Shown here: positions 45,029-57,395 of the stretch, one piece after another | Numbering within the stretch: the stretch's first letter is position 1 | Layout of the letters: each line of letters opens with the position of its first letter | DNA from: Rotaria sp. Silwood1 | Taxonomy: Eukaryota > Rotifera > Eurotatoria > Philodinida > Philodinidae | Direction: 5' to 3' | NCBI GenBank assembly: GCA_905250075.1 | Contig: CAJNOP010000107.1 | Location: forward strand, 62,551-126,550 | DNA length: 64,000 nucleotides | Notes under the pieces: generated by a model | What the model was told of the DNA's origin: nothing | Databases searched by the model: none | The model's input: only the letters and a program-made list of their open reading frames with translations | Program-made: the position numbers and the translations under genes

Positions 45029-46862
45029 AGTAAACTCGATTATGAATATAAATAATATATTAATTAAGTTCGAATTTTCAAAATCTTATAAAACAATTAA
45101 ATATTGATTTCTGTTTAGAAATTTTCTAAAGAAAGATCTATAAACGTAATAGAAACAATAAACCAAAGTGAAAATCCTCTTCTTCATGATCTTTGAAATT
45201 TTTAGATAATCTCTATTTCAATGCAGATGATATTGATCTTCACTGAGCTTAGATTTGTCTACTGACTGCTATACATCGATTCAATATCATGATATTCGGT
45301 AAAATCGACTGATATTTAATTAGATTTTTATCATTTCTCGCAGACCAATGTACGTCTTCTTTTTCAACTCAAAAAAAGCTACATCAACAATATCACATTG
45401 TATTATTTCTTTTCTAGAATATTTTAACTGGCGAAGAAACTTTTTCGTCTGTTCCCTTTTGATTTCAGGGATTGTTTTGCTTAAGACTACTAAATAGTGT
45501 TCTAATAAAAACCCTCAAAGAGTTTCGGTTTCTATTAAGATTTGACTAAGCTATCTGATGATAATTTCCATAACAAAAAAAATATAGAAGTTTTATTCGT
45601 GAGTTCTTGAAATTGGCTCATACATTCATTTAGTCTAAAAATTGCGAAAATCATCGGTAGAAGCATCTTAAAAAAAAGTATAAATTTGTTTGCAAAGCAC
45701 TACATATTTTGCATAAATTTTTATGTATTTCAAAACCACTCAATAAATATTAAGAATATATAATCTTCAATATTGGAATACTAGAACACTTGAAAAACTA
45801 AATCAAACTTACAACAGAGCCTTATGATAAAGAATTGAAATAAATATTCTATATACTAACGAATAACAAAATTTCAAGACTATGTGCCAATTATATCAAA
45901 ATAATCCATTCGGCATAAGTTTGAAATCATATTCTTTTTATTTTGTATAATTTAACACAATATCACTCTTGATCTTTCTCACACATTCTCTTGCTATCTA
46001 TTTCCTTCTTACAAAAAATAAAAAATAATAATATTGTCGGCAATTGTTCAACATTTTTAAAAGAAGAAGAAGACGAAGCATTATATTGATAGACGTAACT
46101 TCTATAAAAAAATAAGACATCGGAACCGGAACAGACTTTAATTCAAAGAGAGAGTGTACGTGTGTGCTTAAACGAGTGTGTCGTCGGTTATATTTCAATT
46201 GGAATAAATATATATATATATATTTGACACTGAAAGAAAGCGATGATACTCTCTCTCTCTCTCTCACCTGATCGTGAATAACAGAAGAAAATCACATATA
46301 AATGTCAATTTTTTGTGTGATTTATACACATACAAGATCATCAACATATGTCGATAGAAGTACAAAAGTGACACAGTGATTGAGATGCAAATATAATATG
46401 GATGCGCTTGCCTCAACATTATACACCATAGGGACATTGTGCATGAAGAAGTAACATTTTCATTATAGACTCATCGTAAAAGACAACATTCACAAGAGAA
46501 AAAAAAAAGTATATGCAGTTGATCCAACCATCTGGTCTCCCTTTTGATTAACTGTACTCACAGTAAATCCTATTCTCTATCATCAGATCAGAGAAGCGAC
46601 AATCATTGAATACTTCCTTTCTTTTTTTTTCTAATGATCTGTTGACTTTCTTTTTTTTTTTTCGTGTCACTTGTCTATCAATATAATTGACGTGAGTCTT
46701 AGAAATTCATAGATTATTTATTTTATATTTTTATTTTGTTGACAGTATCACACAAAATATAGAGAGAGAAAAAAGAAAAAAAAAAAAAAAAAAGAAACAC
46801 TGTGTAAAGTGTGTAACAAGTGAAAAAAAAACTCGAAAAGAAAAGAAAAAAAAATGAATTGT
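45029..46862. other. Intergenic; 3' flank of the POU gene
   Basis: AT-rich DNA with homopolymer runs, (CT)n at 46250-46264 and (TA)n at 46208-46222. Frames such as 45998-46267 are repeat-driven. No gene was seen. Confidence 0.5.
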
Positions 46863-48035
46863 TTACAAATGTGTTGGATAATGATATTCATAATATTCTT
46901 CTCCAGTACCAGTAGGTGTTGGTGATGTACTTGGACTTTTTGTATTATGATGATGATGATGATTATTATTATTATTCGATGCTGATGCTGTACCATTAAC
47001 TAATGGTGGTGTAACACGTTTTTCTTTTTGTCGTCGATTACAAAACCATACACGAACAACTTCTTTTTCAAGTTGTAATTGATCAGCTAATTGTGTTATA
47101 TCTTGTGCTGTTGGTTTGGGATTTCGAACAAATTGTAATTCAAGTGCTTGTTTTATACTAACTTCAATTGATGTACGTTTTTTACGTTTACGTCCACTAG
47201 CTGCTATTTTTTCCATTGAATTTGTTGTACCTGTTTGTGATTCAGAATCTTCTAACCATTTAGCTAATAATGGACGTAATTTACACATATTTTTAAAACT
47301 TAATTGTAATGCTTCAAAACGACATATTGTTGTTTGACTAAATACATTACCATAAAGATTTCCAAGTGCAAGACCAACATCAGCTTGTGTATAACCAAGT
47401 TTAATACGACGTTGTTTAAATTGTTTTGAAAAACGATTTAAATCATTATTATCAATATGTATTTGATGTTCATCATCATCATTAATATTTGTTCGAGATT
47501 GTAAAAGATTTAAATCATTATCATCAATAATATTACCTTGATTTGATGATGATGTTGCTTGTTGATTTAAATGAAAATGATGTTCATGATCATTAGGTGT
47601 TGTTGGAAGAAATTGATGATTTGTCATATAATTTGGATGATGATGATATGTTGATGGTTGATAATAATTTGATGGATTTGATGTCCAATAATCTTCAATT
47701 GTTAATGCATGTTGTTTATGTGGATGATGTTGCATAATAACAGGCCATGCTGTTGATGATATATTATTTGTTGGACTTGTTGGTGATGGTGATATACTTT
47801 TTGTATTTGAAAATAAATATGTATTTGTTGGTTTAATATCTGTTTGTTGTAATATTAAATCATTTGTATTATTTGATGATGAATCTGATGATGTTGGTGG
47901 ATAAAAAAATGTATTAGATGTTTCAAGATGATGTTGATGATGAAATGGATGAATATGATGATGTGTATGAATATGATGATGATGAAGTGCATAAGCTGCT
48001 GCAACTGATGCTGATGATGGTGGTGATGTTGACAT
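46863..48035 (-). CDS. POU class III (Brn/POU3F-type) homeobox transcription factor
   Basis: 390 residues in a single exon, as in vertebrate POU3F genes. The N-terminus is His/Ser/Thr/Asn-rich, with His runs. The POU-specific domain lies at about 196-264 ([20 protein letters not shown], then [20 protein letters not shown]). The homeodomain is at about 281-340 ([20 protein letters not shown], and the recognition helix [15 protein letters not shown]). The linker keeps the class III feel ([13 protein letters not shown]). It binds octamer-type DNA and acts in neural and other differentiation in animals. The C-terminal tail is low complexity with an Asn/His run. All key DNA-contact residues are present. 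Confidence 0.95.
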   Translation of the reverse strand: MSTSPPSSASVAAAYALHHHHIHTHHHIHPFHHQHHLETSNTFFYPPTSSDSSSNNTNDLILQQTDIKPTNTYLFSNTKSISPSPTSPTNNISSTAWPVIMQHHPHKQHALTIEDYWTSNPSNYYQPSTYHHHPNYMTNHQFLPTTPNDHEHHFHLNQQATSSSNQGNIIDDNDLNLLQSRTNINDDDEHQIHIDNNDLNRFSKQFKQRRIKLGYTQADVGLALGNLYGNVFSQTTICRFEALQLSFKNMCKLRPLLAKWLEDSESQTGTTNSMEKIAASGRKRKKRTSIEVSIKQALELQFVRNPKPTAQDITQLADQLQLEKEVVRVWFCNRRQKEKRVTPPLVNGTASASNNNNNHHHHHNTKSPSTSPTPTGTGEEYYEYHYPTHL

Positions 48036-51000
48036 GATTTAATTGAAAATATTAATAAGATAAAAACTATTAAACAAAGAAAAAAAAAAAAAACATTATA
48101 ATAAATAACATGTTTTTCTTTTAATTATGTTGTAATAATTTCTTTTTTTTTTATGGATGATAGATTTTTCAGTTTGTTGTTTTTTTTTTGATATGTTGAT
48201 TACTTACCATTATTCTTTTCCTTTCTTTTTTTTTTTTTCTATCAATCGAATTAATAATCAGATTTCAATTAGTATAAACTGAAATCGGTGCTTGAGAAGC
48301 AGAAGAAGAAGAAAAAAGGAATATAACACGACTATGAATCGTTGTATTATTTGAATATCAATATGGGGGTCAGTAGCACTGCTGTTTCGCGTGGATAATA
48401 ATAATCAGTTTTTAATGCAAATGAAATTCAGATTTGCCGCCGTCCGATGCTTCTTCTGTCAAGGAGTCTTTTTTTCTTCTCGCCCTCTCTCTCTCTCTGT
48501 CTCTTTCACTCCTTTTTCTTGTATGTGCCCGATGACAAGATAGATTCTTTTTTTTCTCTTTATATGCATTACACACAACAAGTGAAGAGAGAGAGGAAAA
48601 AAACGGGTTGGTTGTTTGAAGAAGTAGGAACTCGAATTTTTTTTTGATTGGATAGAATGATCGGATTTTTTTTTTTTTTTTTCTTATTCTTCTTTGCTTG
48701 CTTTTCGTCGTTACCACCATTGCGTGATTGATGAATCTAATCGTATGTGTGTACACAAGACATTTCCTGTGTCGCACAACTATCGAACGATTGATCGATT
48801 GAAAAGACAAAAAAAAAAAGAAAAAATAATAGTAAAATACAAACATATAGCAGATGGCTATATCAGTTGGAGATCGAACATTGCTAATTAGACAAGTCTG
48901 GATATATAAAATTGAATTAGCTAGAGTTTTTCTTTTTGCCTTAGTTAGTCAGGATCAGAGACACGGGAAATTAAGCTAATCGAGTTGTTCCTTGTCATCA
49001 TCATTTGATACAGTTAAGAAGAATAGTATAGAAAAGTCTAATAATATTAGATTTCGCTTACTTATCGAAACGAAAAAAAAAAAAGAGCTCAAACTAATCC
49101 TCTTGCACCTTGACAAATAAATAACCTTTCAACACCTACATTTTGTTTTTATTTTATACAATGTCTAACCTAGATACCTGTAACTGGATCATTTTTTTTT
49201 TTTTTTTCTAAATCAAAAACTTGTCTTTAATGTGGCTTCTTTTCTATTGTTTGATTTTTCTGTCTCTCTGTAGACACCTTGAAACAAACACAAAAAAAAA
49301 AAAGAAAAGAAAAGCATCACGCACATCCACTCGAATAATCAACACTTGGCACTTGCCCACCTTTAAACAAATAGCAATGAATGAAACATAACAATACACA
49401 AAATGTGTGCGCGTGCCAAGTCACAAGAGACTATTGTTACGAATTTAAAATTTCACTTTTTTTGAATTTTTAATTCAATGATGAACAAACAAATGTCAAA
49501 TTCTTATTTCTATTATTCAAAAAAATGAGACAGATAGACAAACAGACAAGTGCGTGATCACACAGTTATCTACTATCTTCTTTTGCATATATGCAAATCA
49601 TCTTCGTTTCCTGCTTGATGACAATATGCCATTGACAAAAAAAAAAAAAAGCAAAACAAAAACTTTCTTTTTTCTACACAAGTTTGTTAATGTTATTCTA
49701 CACACTTGGCGTATCCATATATATTGTTTGATCATTTTTTATTTTTTCTAGTCTTCAAACGAGCGGCATCGATCATATTTCTATTAGATATATACACTAT
49801 TTCTCTTTATGGCTCGCACATCTTGTTGACATTTCTAAGTTTTAAATTTAGTGAAGCGAACTCTAATCGAATTATAGACACACATTGAATAGTCGACATC
49901 AACATATATATGAGAAAAAAAAAAACTTATATATATACATATGTATATCATTTTTTTTTTTTTTTTTGAATAAAATAATAACAAATTTTTTTTTATTTTT
50001 AGTGAAATTTAATAAACTATGTTATAGAGTATGCATTTCGATTGGTTCTTTTCATTTTCTTATTTGCCGATGTGCTCATGTTGAAAGAGAAGAAGAAGAA
50101 AAAAAAGCTGCATACCAATGAGTATCGATCGGATTTCGTTTCGTCTTGAGTTGATCATGACAGTAAGACGAAGAGTAAAGTCAAGAATATATATATATAT
50201 ATATATAAGCTGCCGACAATATTATCGAAGCATGTGTTGATTGAACAAAAAAAAAAAAGAAAACAACATATACAACAAGACAAGACTATCAATCATTTTT
50301 TTTTGTAAAAGAGCAGATGAGTCCAATCAAGAGACCGGATGGAAAGGGGAGGAGTTTACAGATAAAGACGTGACATACATATATAAATGACTTTATCGAA
50401 ACAAACTTAGTTGTCTTTTTTTTTAATTAGATAGATATGTGTGAAAAGGATATTAACTTTCTTTTAGAAAAAAATTCAATTTACTTTTCTTCTTTTATAA
50501 TCAATATAATATTAGATGAATTTTGTTTTTTTTTTTTTCAATGGTATTTACGTTAAGTAATATGAGAAATTTATTTACTTGATAATATATATATATAAGA
50601 GAAGAAAACAAGATTGTATATTTTCTTGAATAATATTTAACTAAGCATAGACAAATGTAATATAAGAAGTTTCTTTAATTTCTACCATCTGACATGATAA
50701 ATACATTTTCTAATTTCATTAGTCTATGATGACAACTAATCAACCAACAAAAAAGAAAAACTTTTTTTTTTTCTTCTTTCTAAATATTCCATCTGCTTTC
50801 ATACAAAAGTAATAGATCAATTTCAATTGATGGCACAATGACTTTTTTTCTTGTTTAACACACGCACGACTTGTTCCGCCATTTGAATAATACATGCGCG
50901 TGTATCAGTGAACATGCACTATCAGAATAAGTGGCAAGTGGTTGTCAATACTAATGGAACGAGACCCATTTACTAGTCATTCGTTTGCACATCTCATCGT

Positions 51001-53733
51001 TTATGAGGCGTGCCAAATTACTCACTTCGAACTGTCATCACCATTATGACAAACAATAGAGGGCAGCACAGGACGATGTATTGCCAATATATTCGAGTAT
51101 TATAATATGTAGTTGTAACATTTTATAGATGTAGTGGCGTAACCAGGTGAGGCTCAGCCCCACCATCCAAGAAACTTGCTCTAGCCAAATTCCATTTCAA
51201 GCCCTGCCATTGAACAGAATTTCAGCAGCTGAGTCCCACCACTGTCAAAATTCTGGTTACGTCGCTAGTTCTAAAATTTAAAATATAAAATTATAATAGT
51301 CATGTAAAAAATTAAAGAAAATTTTAGTTTTGAATAGAGATATTGAGAAATTTAATTTTATAACAATGATAGAGCTCGAAGATTCGTAGAAGTTAATCCC
51401 CTCTAATTCAAACTCAAAGATAATTTTCTTTATTTTATATGATATTCAAAGGAAATATTTTTGTACGATATAAAAATATTAATAGTTCAACAAAGAATAA
51501 GATTTTCTCATATCAAACAAAAAGATACAATAGAAAATTTCTACATACTTATTTTGATCTCTAGATTGACATTTCAATCCATACAAAATAATTTCTCCCC
51601 TCCCCCCCAAAAAAAGTACTGATATTCGAATGAATACAATGTTATCAGTATATCAAAAATACTTTTCCGAACTTCAATACACATGCTGTTGGCTATTCAA
51701 TTAATTAATTTTTAATATAAACCATTAATTACTAATCAGGTGTCTGACGAAAATCTCTAAGTACTAATGTCCTGAACGGAAAGTTTGGTCAGAGAGTGAC
51801 TTCTTCCTCAAAATCTTGATGATTTCAGAATATCTCATGATCCTGAGACAATTGTTAGAACAGTATTCAGTGAAGTACTTCCTACGATCTTTTTTTCTTG
51901 CATTCAACATGTTTTGTTTTTTTTTTTCTTGATCGAATCATTTAGATTTCCTTCCGATCATAACATAAACATAAAAACAAATAATACTAAAGAAAAATAT
52001 TTCTTAAATTAGACATATTCAATTTTATTTATCATTTGAAATGAATTTACTCCTAATATAATTTTGTTCGTTGAATAATTAACATAACTTAAGTATACTT
52101 CAATTAATTATCGTTAATAAAAAATGCAAAACAAAAAAAAAAAAAGAAGAATTAGTAGTATTTTCTATACAATATGATCTCTTCTCAGAGTTAAAATTAT
52201 ATATATATAGTTATGTCTAACAGAATTTCACAAATTAATAATTTTAAAACAATTTTTCGATTTTTTTATATTATGACTGACTAATTCAAAAGTAATCATA
52301 TTTAGATGGTATTGAATATTTTATGTTTCTCTCTTTTTTTTTTTGTACTGTTTGCCTATCATGAAGCAAGCAATGAATTTCGAACATAAAAATTCATAAA
52401 TTTTCAAATAATTATATTTTTCGATATTATAATACATCGAGAAATAATTGTTTAAAATTAACATATATCAACTATAGAAAAAAAAAAAAAAACAGAAAAA
52501 ATCGATCGGTATACATTTAAAGCGTTTTCCAAAGGAATTTTATGTATATGTTAGTTGAAACTAACAGATAGATTGAATAACGATATAAGTAATTTCAAAT
52601 ATGGATTTTTATAAAAATCTATCGATTTCAACTATAGAAGTATATTGAAGAAAATAAATGTTCGATATTAAATTTCTTTTGAATATCACAAAAAAGTTCT
52701 TATTCTAAAAATTAAATTCAATATCTTACCTCAGATATGTTCATAATCGAAAAACAAACTAACAATAAATAGAAGAATATTATTCTTGTTCCTCTTCAGC
52801 ATTCGTATTGCTTTTGTTGAGAAAACTCGAGAAAGTGACGATGTAAAAAGCAGAGAAGAGGGAGAGAGAGAGATGCAAAGAGAGAGAGAGAGGAATTATT
52901 ATAAACTGAATGCAATAAAATGAATATACATACTATTTGCATACATAACGGGGAGCGCGGACACGAGCTCCTGTTCGCCTCTCAACGATGAGGAGATGCA
53001 AGCATGTTACGTTCACAGCGCGAGAAAAAGAAAAAAAGAATTTTGGAGATGGTGGCTAATGAGATCAAACTCGAATTTGAATATATATATATGTATGTAT
53101 GTATGCATGCATTCTCTCTTCTTATATCATTAACTACATTAGTATATAAAACATATGATATAAAAGATCTTGCTAATAACAATAGTCATATTAATACGAA
53201 AAAAAAAAACAGATAATGACTTAAGTTATTGTATTTTTTTCATATTTGTTTTTGTTTAAAAAGATTTAACTTTTGTAAAGACTTTTTTTTACGTCAAAAA
53301 TATGAATTCATAATAACAAGTCTTCTTATTAGAAAAACAAAAGAAAATTTATTAAGTTATAGTTACACACAAAAACAACGTCACAGGTAGAAATACCTGT
53401 TAGATTACAAAGTAAAACGCTTACCATATCTGATGATTGTAATCGTGGCTAGTGACGAGTAGTCATATTATAAATGTGTAGCTTTCTCGTCTCGTTTCTC
53501 TCATTTTTTCTTTTTTTTTTTTCTTTCTCTAATTGATTATGCATACACCATCTCTTCTTCTCTTGCCGTCATCATCACATTATATGACCTCGTACTGATT
53601 TTTTATTCATGTAAATTTTCTTTTTTTTTTTTTTTTTTTCTTTTTTTTTTTTTTTGTACAACATGTATATATTTTTTGTTTTTTTTATTATCATCATCAT
53701 CATCATTAAAAATGCATACGGAGATATATACTC
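48036..53733. other. Long noncoding flank upstream of the POU gene
   Basis: About 5.7 kb dominated by A/T homopolymers of 9-18 nt, (TA)n, (CT)n and (GA)n microsatellites. The frame at 48412-48846 is Lys/Arg/Phe-rich and low-complexity, so it is not treated as a gene. This is probably the POU 5' UTR and control region. No individual site can be named with confidence. A small MITE lies at 51132-51267. Confidence 0.5.
51132..51267. mobile_element. Small MITE with imperfect inverted ends
   Basis: The left end is TAGTGGCGTAACCAG and the right end in reverse complement is TAGCGACGTAACCAG. Body of ~136 bp, GC-richer than its surroundings, with internal CAGCCCCACC / GTCCCACC words. TAGTGGCGTAACCAG-like ends are common in animal DNA-transposon MITEs. 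Target duplication is not clear. Confidence 0.6.
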
Positions 53734-53990
53734 NNNNNNNNNNNNNNNNNNNNNNNNNNNNNNNNNNNNNNNNNNNNNNNNNNNNNNNNNNNNNNNNNNN
53801 NNNNNNNNNNNNNNNNNNNNNNNNNNNNNNNNNTTCATGTAAATTTTCTTTTTTTTTTTTTTTTTCTCGTTTGCTTCATTTATGTACAACATGTATATAT
53901 TATATGTTGATTTGATTATCATCATCATCATCATTAAAAATGCATACGGAGATATATACTCTCTATTATCGTGTATATCACATTGTTGAA
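53583..53990. repeat. Duplicated ~150 bp segment flanking the second gap
   Basis: The segments 53607-53733 and 53834-53963 share TTCATGTAAATTTTC, a poly-T run, GTACAACATGTATATATT, (ATC)n and GCATACGGAGATATATACTC. They differ mainly in poly-T length. The 100-N gap lies exactly between them, which suggests unresolved alleles or a failed overlap rather than a real tandem. Confidence 0.85.
53734..53833. other. Assembly gap (100 N)
   Basis: Exactly 100 N, flanked by the duplicated segment described at 53583-53990. Confidence 0.98.
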
Positions 53991-55397
53991 TTTCATATAT
54001 CAAATAAAATATTCAAAAATGAATATTTACTAAAGAAAAGAGAGAAGAGAGAGATTAGAATAATTATTTTTTAAAAAAAACGAAAAGCATCAATGATCCT
54101 TTTCTTGAATGTTAATTTCAAAAAAAAAAAAACAGAATATTTAAATACATTTTATATAGAATTCGACTTGTTTTATTAGTATTGCACAATCGATTACTTG
54201 ACAAGATCTTTGAATTTTCTTTTTTTTTTTGTATGAAATATAATAAAGAGGTAAGGTGTTATGCGTTTGATTTTATTAGAATATAAATTTTTTTATTTAT
54301 TCTACTAAGTTAATATATATATGCAGAATATTGTTTCACATTATAATTTCAAATAGTTGAATTAAAATTTATATATATATATAGGAATTTTTATGAGTAG
54401 TCATTATCATTTCCGGAGGCGAGGAACGACTATAGAAGGAAGTCATTTTTAGCTTGTCAAAACTAATTAGCTTATTCTTTCGTTGTTAGTTATTTAAATT
54501 GTTCAATAGAGGAAAATATTAATTCTTACATTTCCTATTAGATTAGTATCCATGGATTCTATATTTTTGGAATATCACTCTAACAAATATGAATATTTGC
54601 AAATGATTATCAATTCTATAGATTTATTATTCTGCCATACATCTCTAAAACAGTTAACAGCTTTTTTACAAGTATCAAACTCTGTTTAGAGTGTGTCTAA
54701 CTTCTATTTTTCTTTTTGTTTTGCAAAATGATTAGCGATATATTATAAACACATAAAAGCGCATATAGAATAAAAAAAATATTATTATCGAATCTGATCA
54801 GTATTCTAAAATATACATTCAATAGTGTATGCATTTTTTTTAGACAAACTAACTGACGCAATGCTGCACATACTAACCTATTAGAAGTCAATCATGAATA
54901 AGCAGCGAAAAAAAGAATCAGCATTGTAAGTTATTCTATCTCTACTCAAGCATTTTGATATACATTGACTAAGTTACTCATAATATTTTATTCTATTTCT
55001 TTTTTTTCACTCTTATAAATTCGATAATACTCAATTACCTTGATTGTTTTGTTTTTTTAGGATGTTGAAAATTACCATACTATACTTTTATTAAACTTTT
55101 TCGCTTTTGACAAAAATAATATTAACATGCTAATCATCAGTCAATTTGTAGAAAAAAAAAAAAAAAAACATTGCATATTTTTTTTTTTCTTTCTTACACA
55201 CCTGTAAGTCATATCAATTGTTTTTTAGCTATTATTTTGAAGATATTTGTTTGAGAGTAGTGAAATAATATATATTTGAAAAGTCAAAAATACATCAGAA
55301 TTCAATTTGTCATTCAAATCAGTTGAATTATTTGGAATTTTATAAAAAAAAATTGTTCGATATCAACAATAAAAATGAAAATGGCGCTATTAATATA
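53991..55397. other. Intergenic
   Basis: AT-rich DNA with homopolymers upstream of the four-helix protein. No gene was recognised. Confidence 0.45.
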
Positions 55398-55897
55398 ATG
55401 AATTATTACGATCGTTTAATAGCATTATGTGGTTCTATACTTGGTATATTAGCTTTAATTTTTGCTTGTATTGCTTTATTTTCATATAATTGGGAAAAAG
55501 AAACCAATATTGATTATTTTCATTCATCATCGAAATATAATCAACTTCATCTATCTCGAATTATGAGTATTTTTAGTCTTATTTTTACATTTATCGGTAT
55601 AATTACATCTTCATTTATGATTATCAAGTAAAAAAAAAAAAAAAAATATTATTTATAACAAATATTAAAAATTGTCTTTATAGACATTTTTGGAAATATT
55701 GGAATTTATTAGCTCCTGGAACTTATCTTCTTGCATCATTAACTCTTCTTTTAGCTATGTGTGAAGCATCTCGTTTAATACATCATAATGGTTGGCCATC
55801 ATATATCTATGGAATGTCATTTAATTTACTTCTATTAGCAACACAAATTATGACTATACTTTCTGGAAAACTTATTTTTTCCTATCAATCATTATAG
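55398..55897 (+). CDS. Small four-helix membrane protein (claudin/clarin-like)
   Basis: join(55398..55627,55684..55897), 147 residues with one 56 bp GT..AG intron. The start is the ATG at 55398; the longer open frame upstream begins at TTG and has no ATG. Four hydrophobic segments are seen: RLIALCGSILGILALIFACI, then SIFSLIFTFIGIITSSFMII, LLAPGTYLLASLTLLLAMCE, and YGMSFNLLLLATQIMTILSG. The short first loop has a Trp (YNWEKE), but the W-GLW-C-C signature of claudins is not complete. Family assignment is by topology only. It converges on the tetraspanin gene, whose stop is 32 bp away. Confidence 0.65.
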
Positions 55898-55929
55898 AAT
55901 ATTTATTTAAATATGTATCTATATATATA

Positions 55930-57395
55930 TCAATAAAATTCATCTTCATCAGTTTTATTTCGACATACACATACAGCCATAATTAATGCAATTAACTAAA
56001 AAAAAAAAAAGTCAAAATAAAATTTTATCTTAAATATTTATTTTTTTTTTTTTTATTTTTTACTTCAAGTAATGCAATTCCAATGCCAACAATAACAATT
56101 AATCTTGAATAAAGTTGTATATATTCATTTATTATTTGAAAACAACCTAATCGATATGAATCAGTTTCATTACAAATACCATTTAATAAATGATTACAAC
56201 ATGATGATGGAAGACGATTACCAAATATTTTATAATCAATATTAGCATGAAAATCAGTTGGACCATCAATACCACAACAGGCAAACTAAATTATATATTT
56301 ATTTTCGAATAATCATTGACATTTTTATTATGGAACTCGTATATGTATCAGCTGAGCTTATCATATGATATCTCTGTAAATGTATGTGAAGTGAAAGATG
56401 AATTTAAAGACCTATGAGAAATCCATAAGTGTATTTCGTAAGTTCTCTTTAAATGCAAACGATGAGTAAACCCTACACAACTATATCTATATAAGCTTCG
56501 AGTACTTACGACGATGTTTGGAATGGCATTATCTCTTTTATTAATAATAATATTCATAGAAGAAACGTGATAATTAGGACGTGAATATAACTATAAACTA
56601 ATTTTTGTTAAGATCTTACAACTTATGGGATACCCTTACCTTGTGAAACACAATAGAAATTCATAAAATTATGTAACTCTATGAATATTAAAGTCTAGAA
56701 TCATATCTCTTATAGATTATAATATTCTAGTGAATAATAGAACATAAAGTTCGAAACCAACCATTTACTGTTAATTATTCTTTAAATAGAATAAAAACCT
56801 TTTTTTTTTTAATCAATACCTGTTTATGAACAGTATCTAAATCAAATTCAAAACGTTGTGGTGTTGAATAATTATATGTTGAAAGACGTCTTTTTAATGT
56901 ATTTGGTAATCTTGTATCCCATTCATCACCTAATAGTACTGTATACATAGCAACAACAAGTTCTCCACCCATGACAAGTATAATAAAAAAGACATACTAC
57001 ATAATAAAAAAAAAATATTTGTATTCATTGAAATAGGTTTTTTTTTGTAACATAACTTACAAGTCCAAGTAAAAGTCGAGATTCACGTACTGAACCACAA
57101 CAACCAAGTAAACCAACAATAAAGACAAGTGCACCAACACCAATTAATACATAACCAACATTAAGAAATGATGGTACAAGATGTGAATCATAAGATAATA
57201 ATGCAAATAGTTCATGTAAATCACGTTTATATAAAACAAGAATTCCACAACTAAGAAAAACACTACCAGTTAACTAAATGAAACAAAAAAAAACAAACAA
57301 ACAACAATTACGTTTATAAGAATAATTCAATATTTTACCCAAATAATTAAATTGAAAAATAAAAGTAAATATTTCGCACATAAACAACAAGCCAT
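55930..57395 (-). CDS. Tetraspanin
   Basis: Five exons, 57395-57339, 57273-57061, 56996-56820, 56285-56064 and 55995-55930; 244 residues. All introns have GT..AG ends and phase 0. Four transmembrane segments frame a short and a long extracellular loop. The long loop has the diagnostic CCG (152-154, within FACCGIDGPTDF), a PSSCC pair (178-179) and further Cys, as needed for the loop disulfides. The N-terminus has CC residues suited to palmitoylation. Tetraspanins organise membrane microdomains and partner receptors. The third intron is ~530 bp, much longer than the rest. It starts with MACCLCAKY, a typical short cytosolic tail. Confidence 0.92.

Noticed and set aside
46748-46996. 82-codon minus-strand frame with Ile and Phe runs
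   Set aside because: Out-of-frame shadow of the POU C-terminus and the adjoining poly-A tract.
48412-48846. 144-codon Lys/Arg/Phe-rich frame upstream of the POU gene
   Set aside because: Low-complexity translation of purine/pyrimidine tracts without any motif.
53575-54003. Open frame spanning the second gap
   Set aside because: It is made of N, poly-Lys from poly-T/A and a duplicated flank.
55323-55397. N-terminal extension of the four-helix protein
   Set aside because: The extension begins at TTG, not ATG, and is Lys/Asn-rich leader. ATG 55398 starts just before the first helix.
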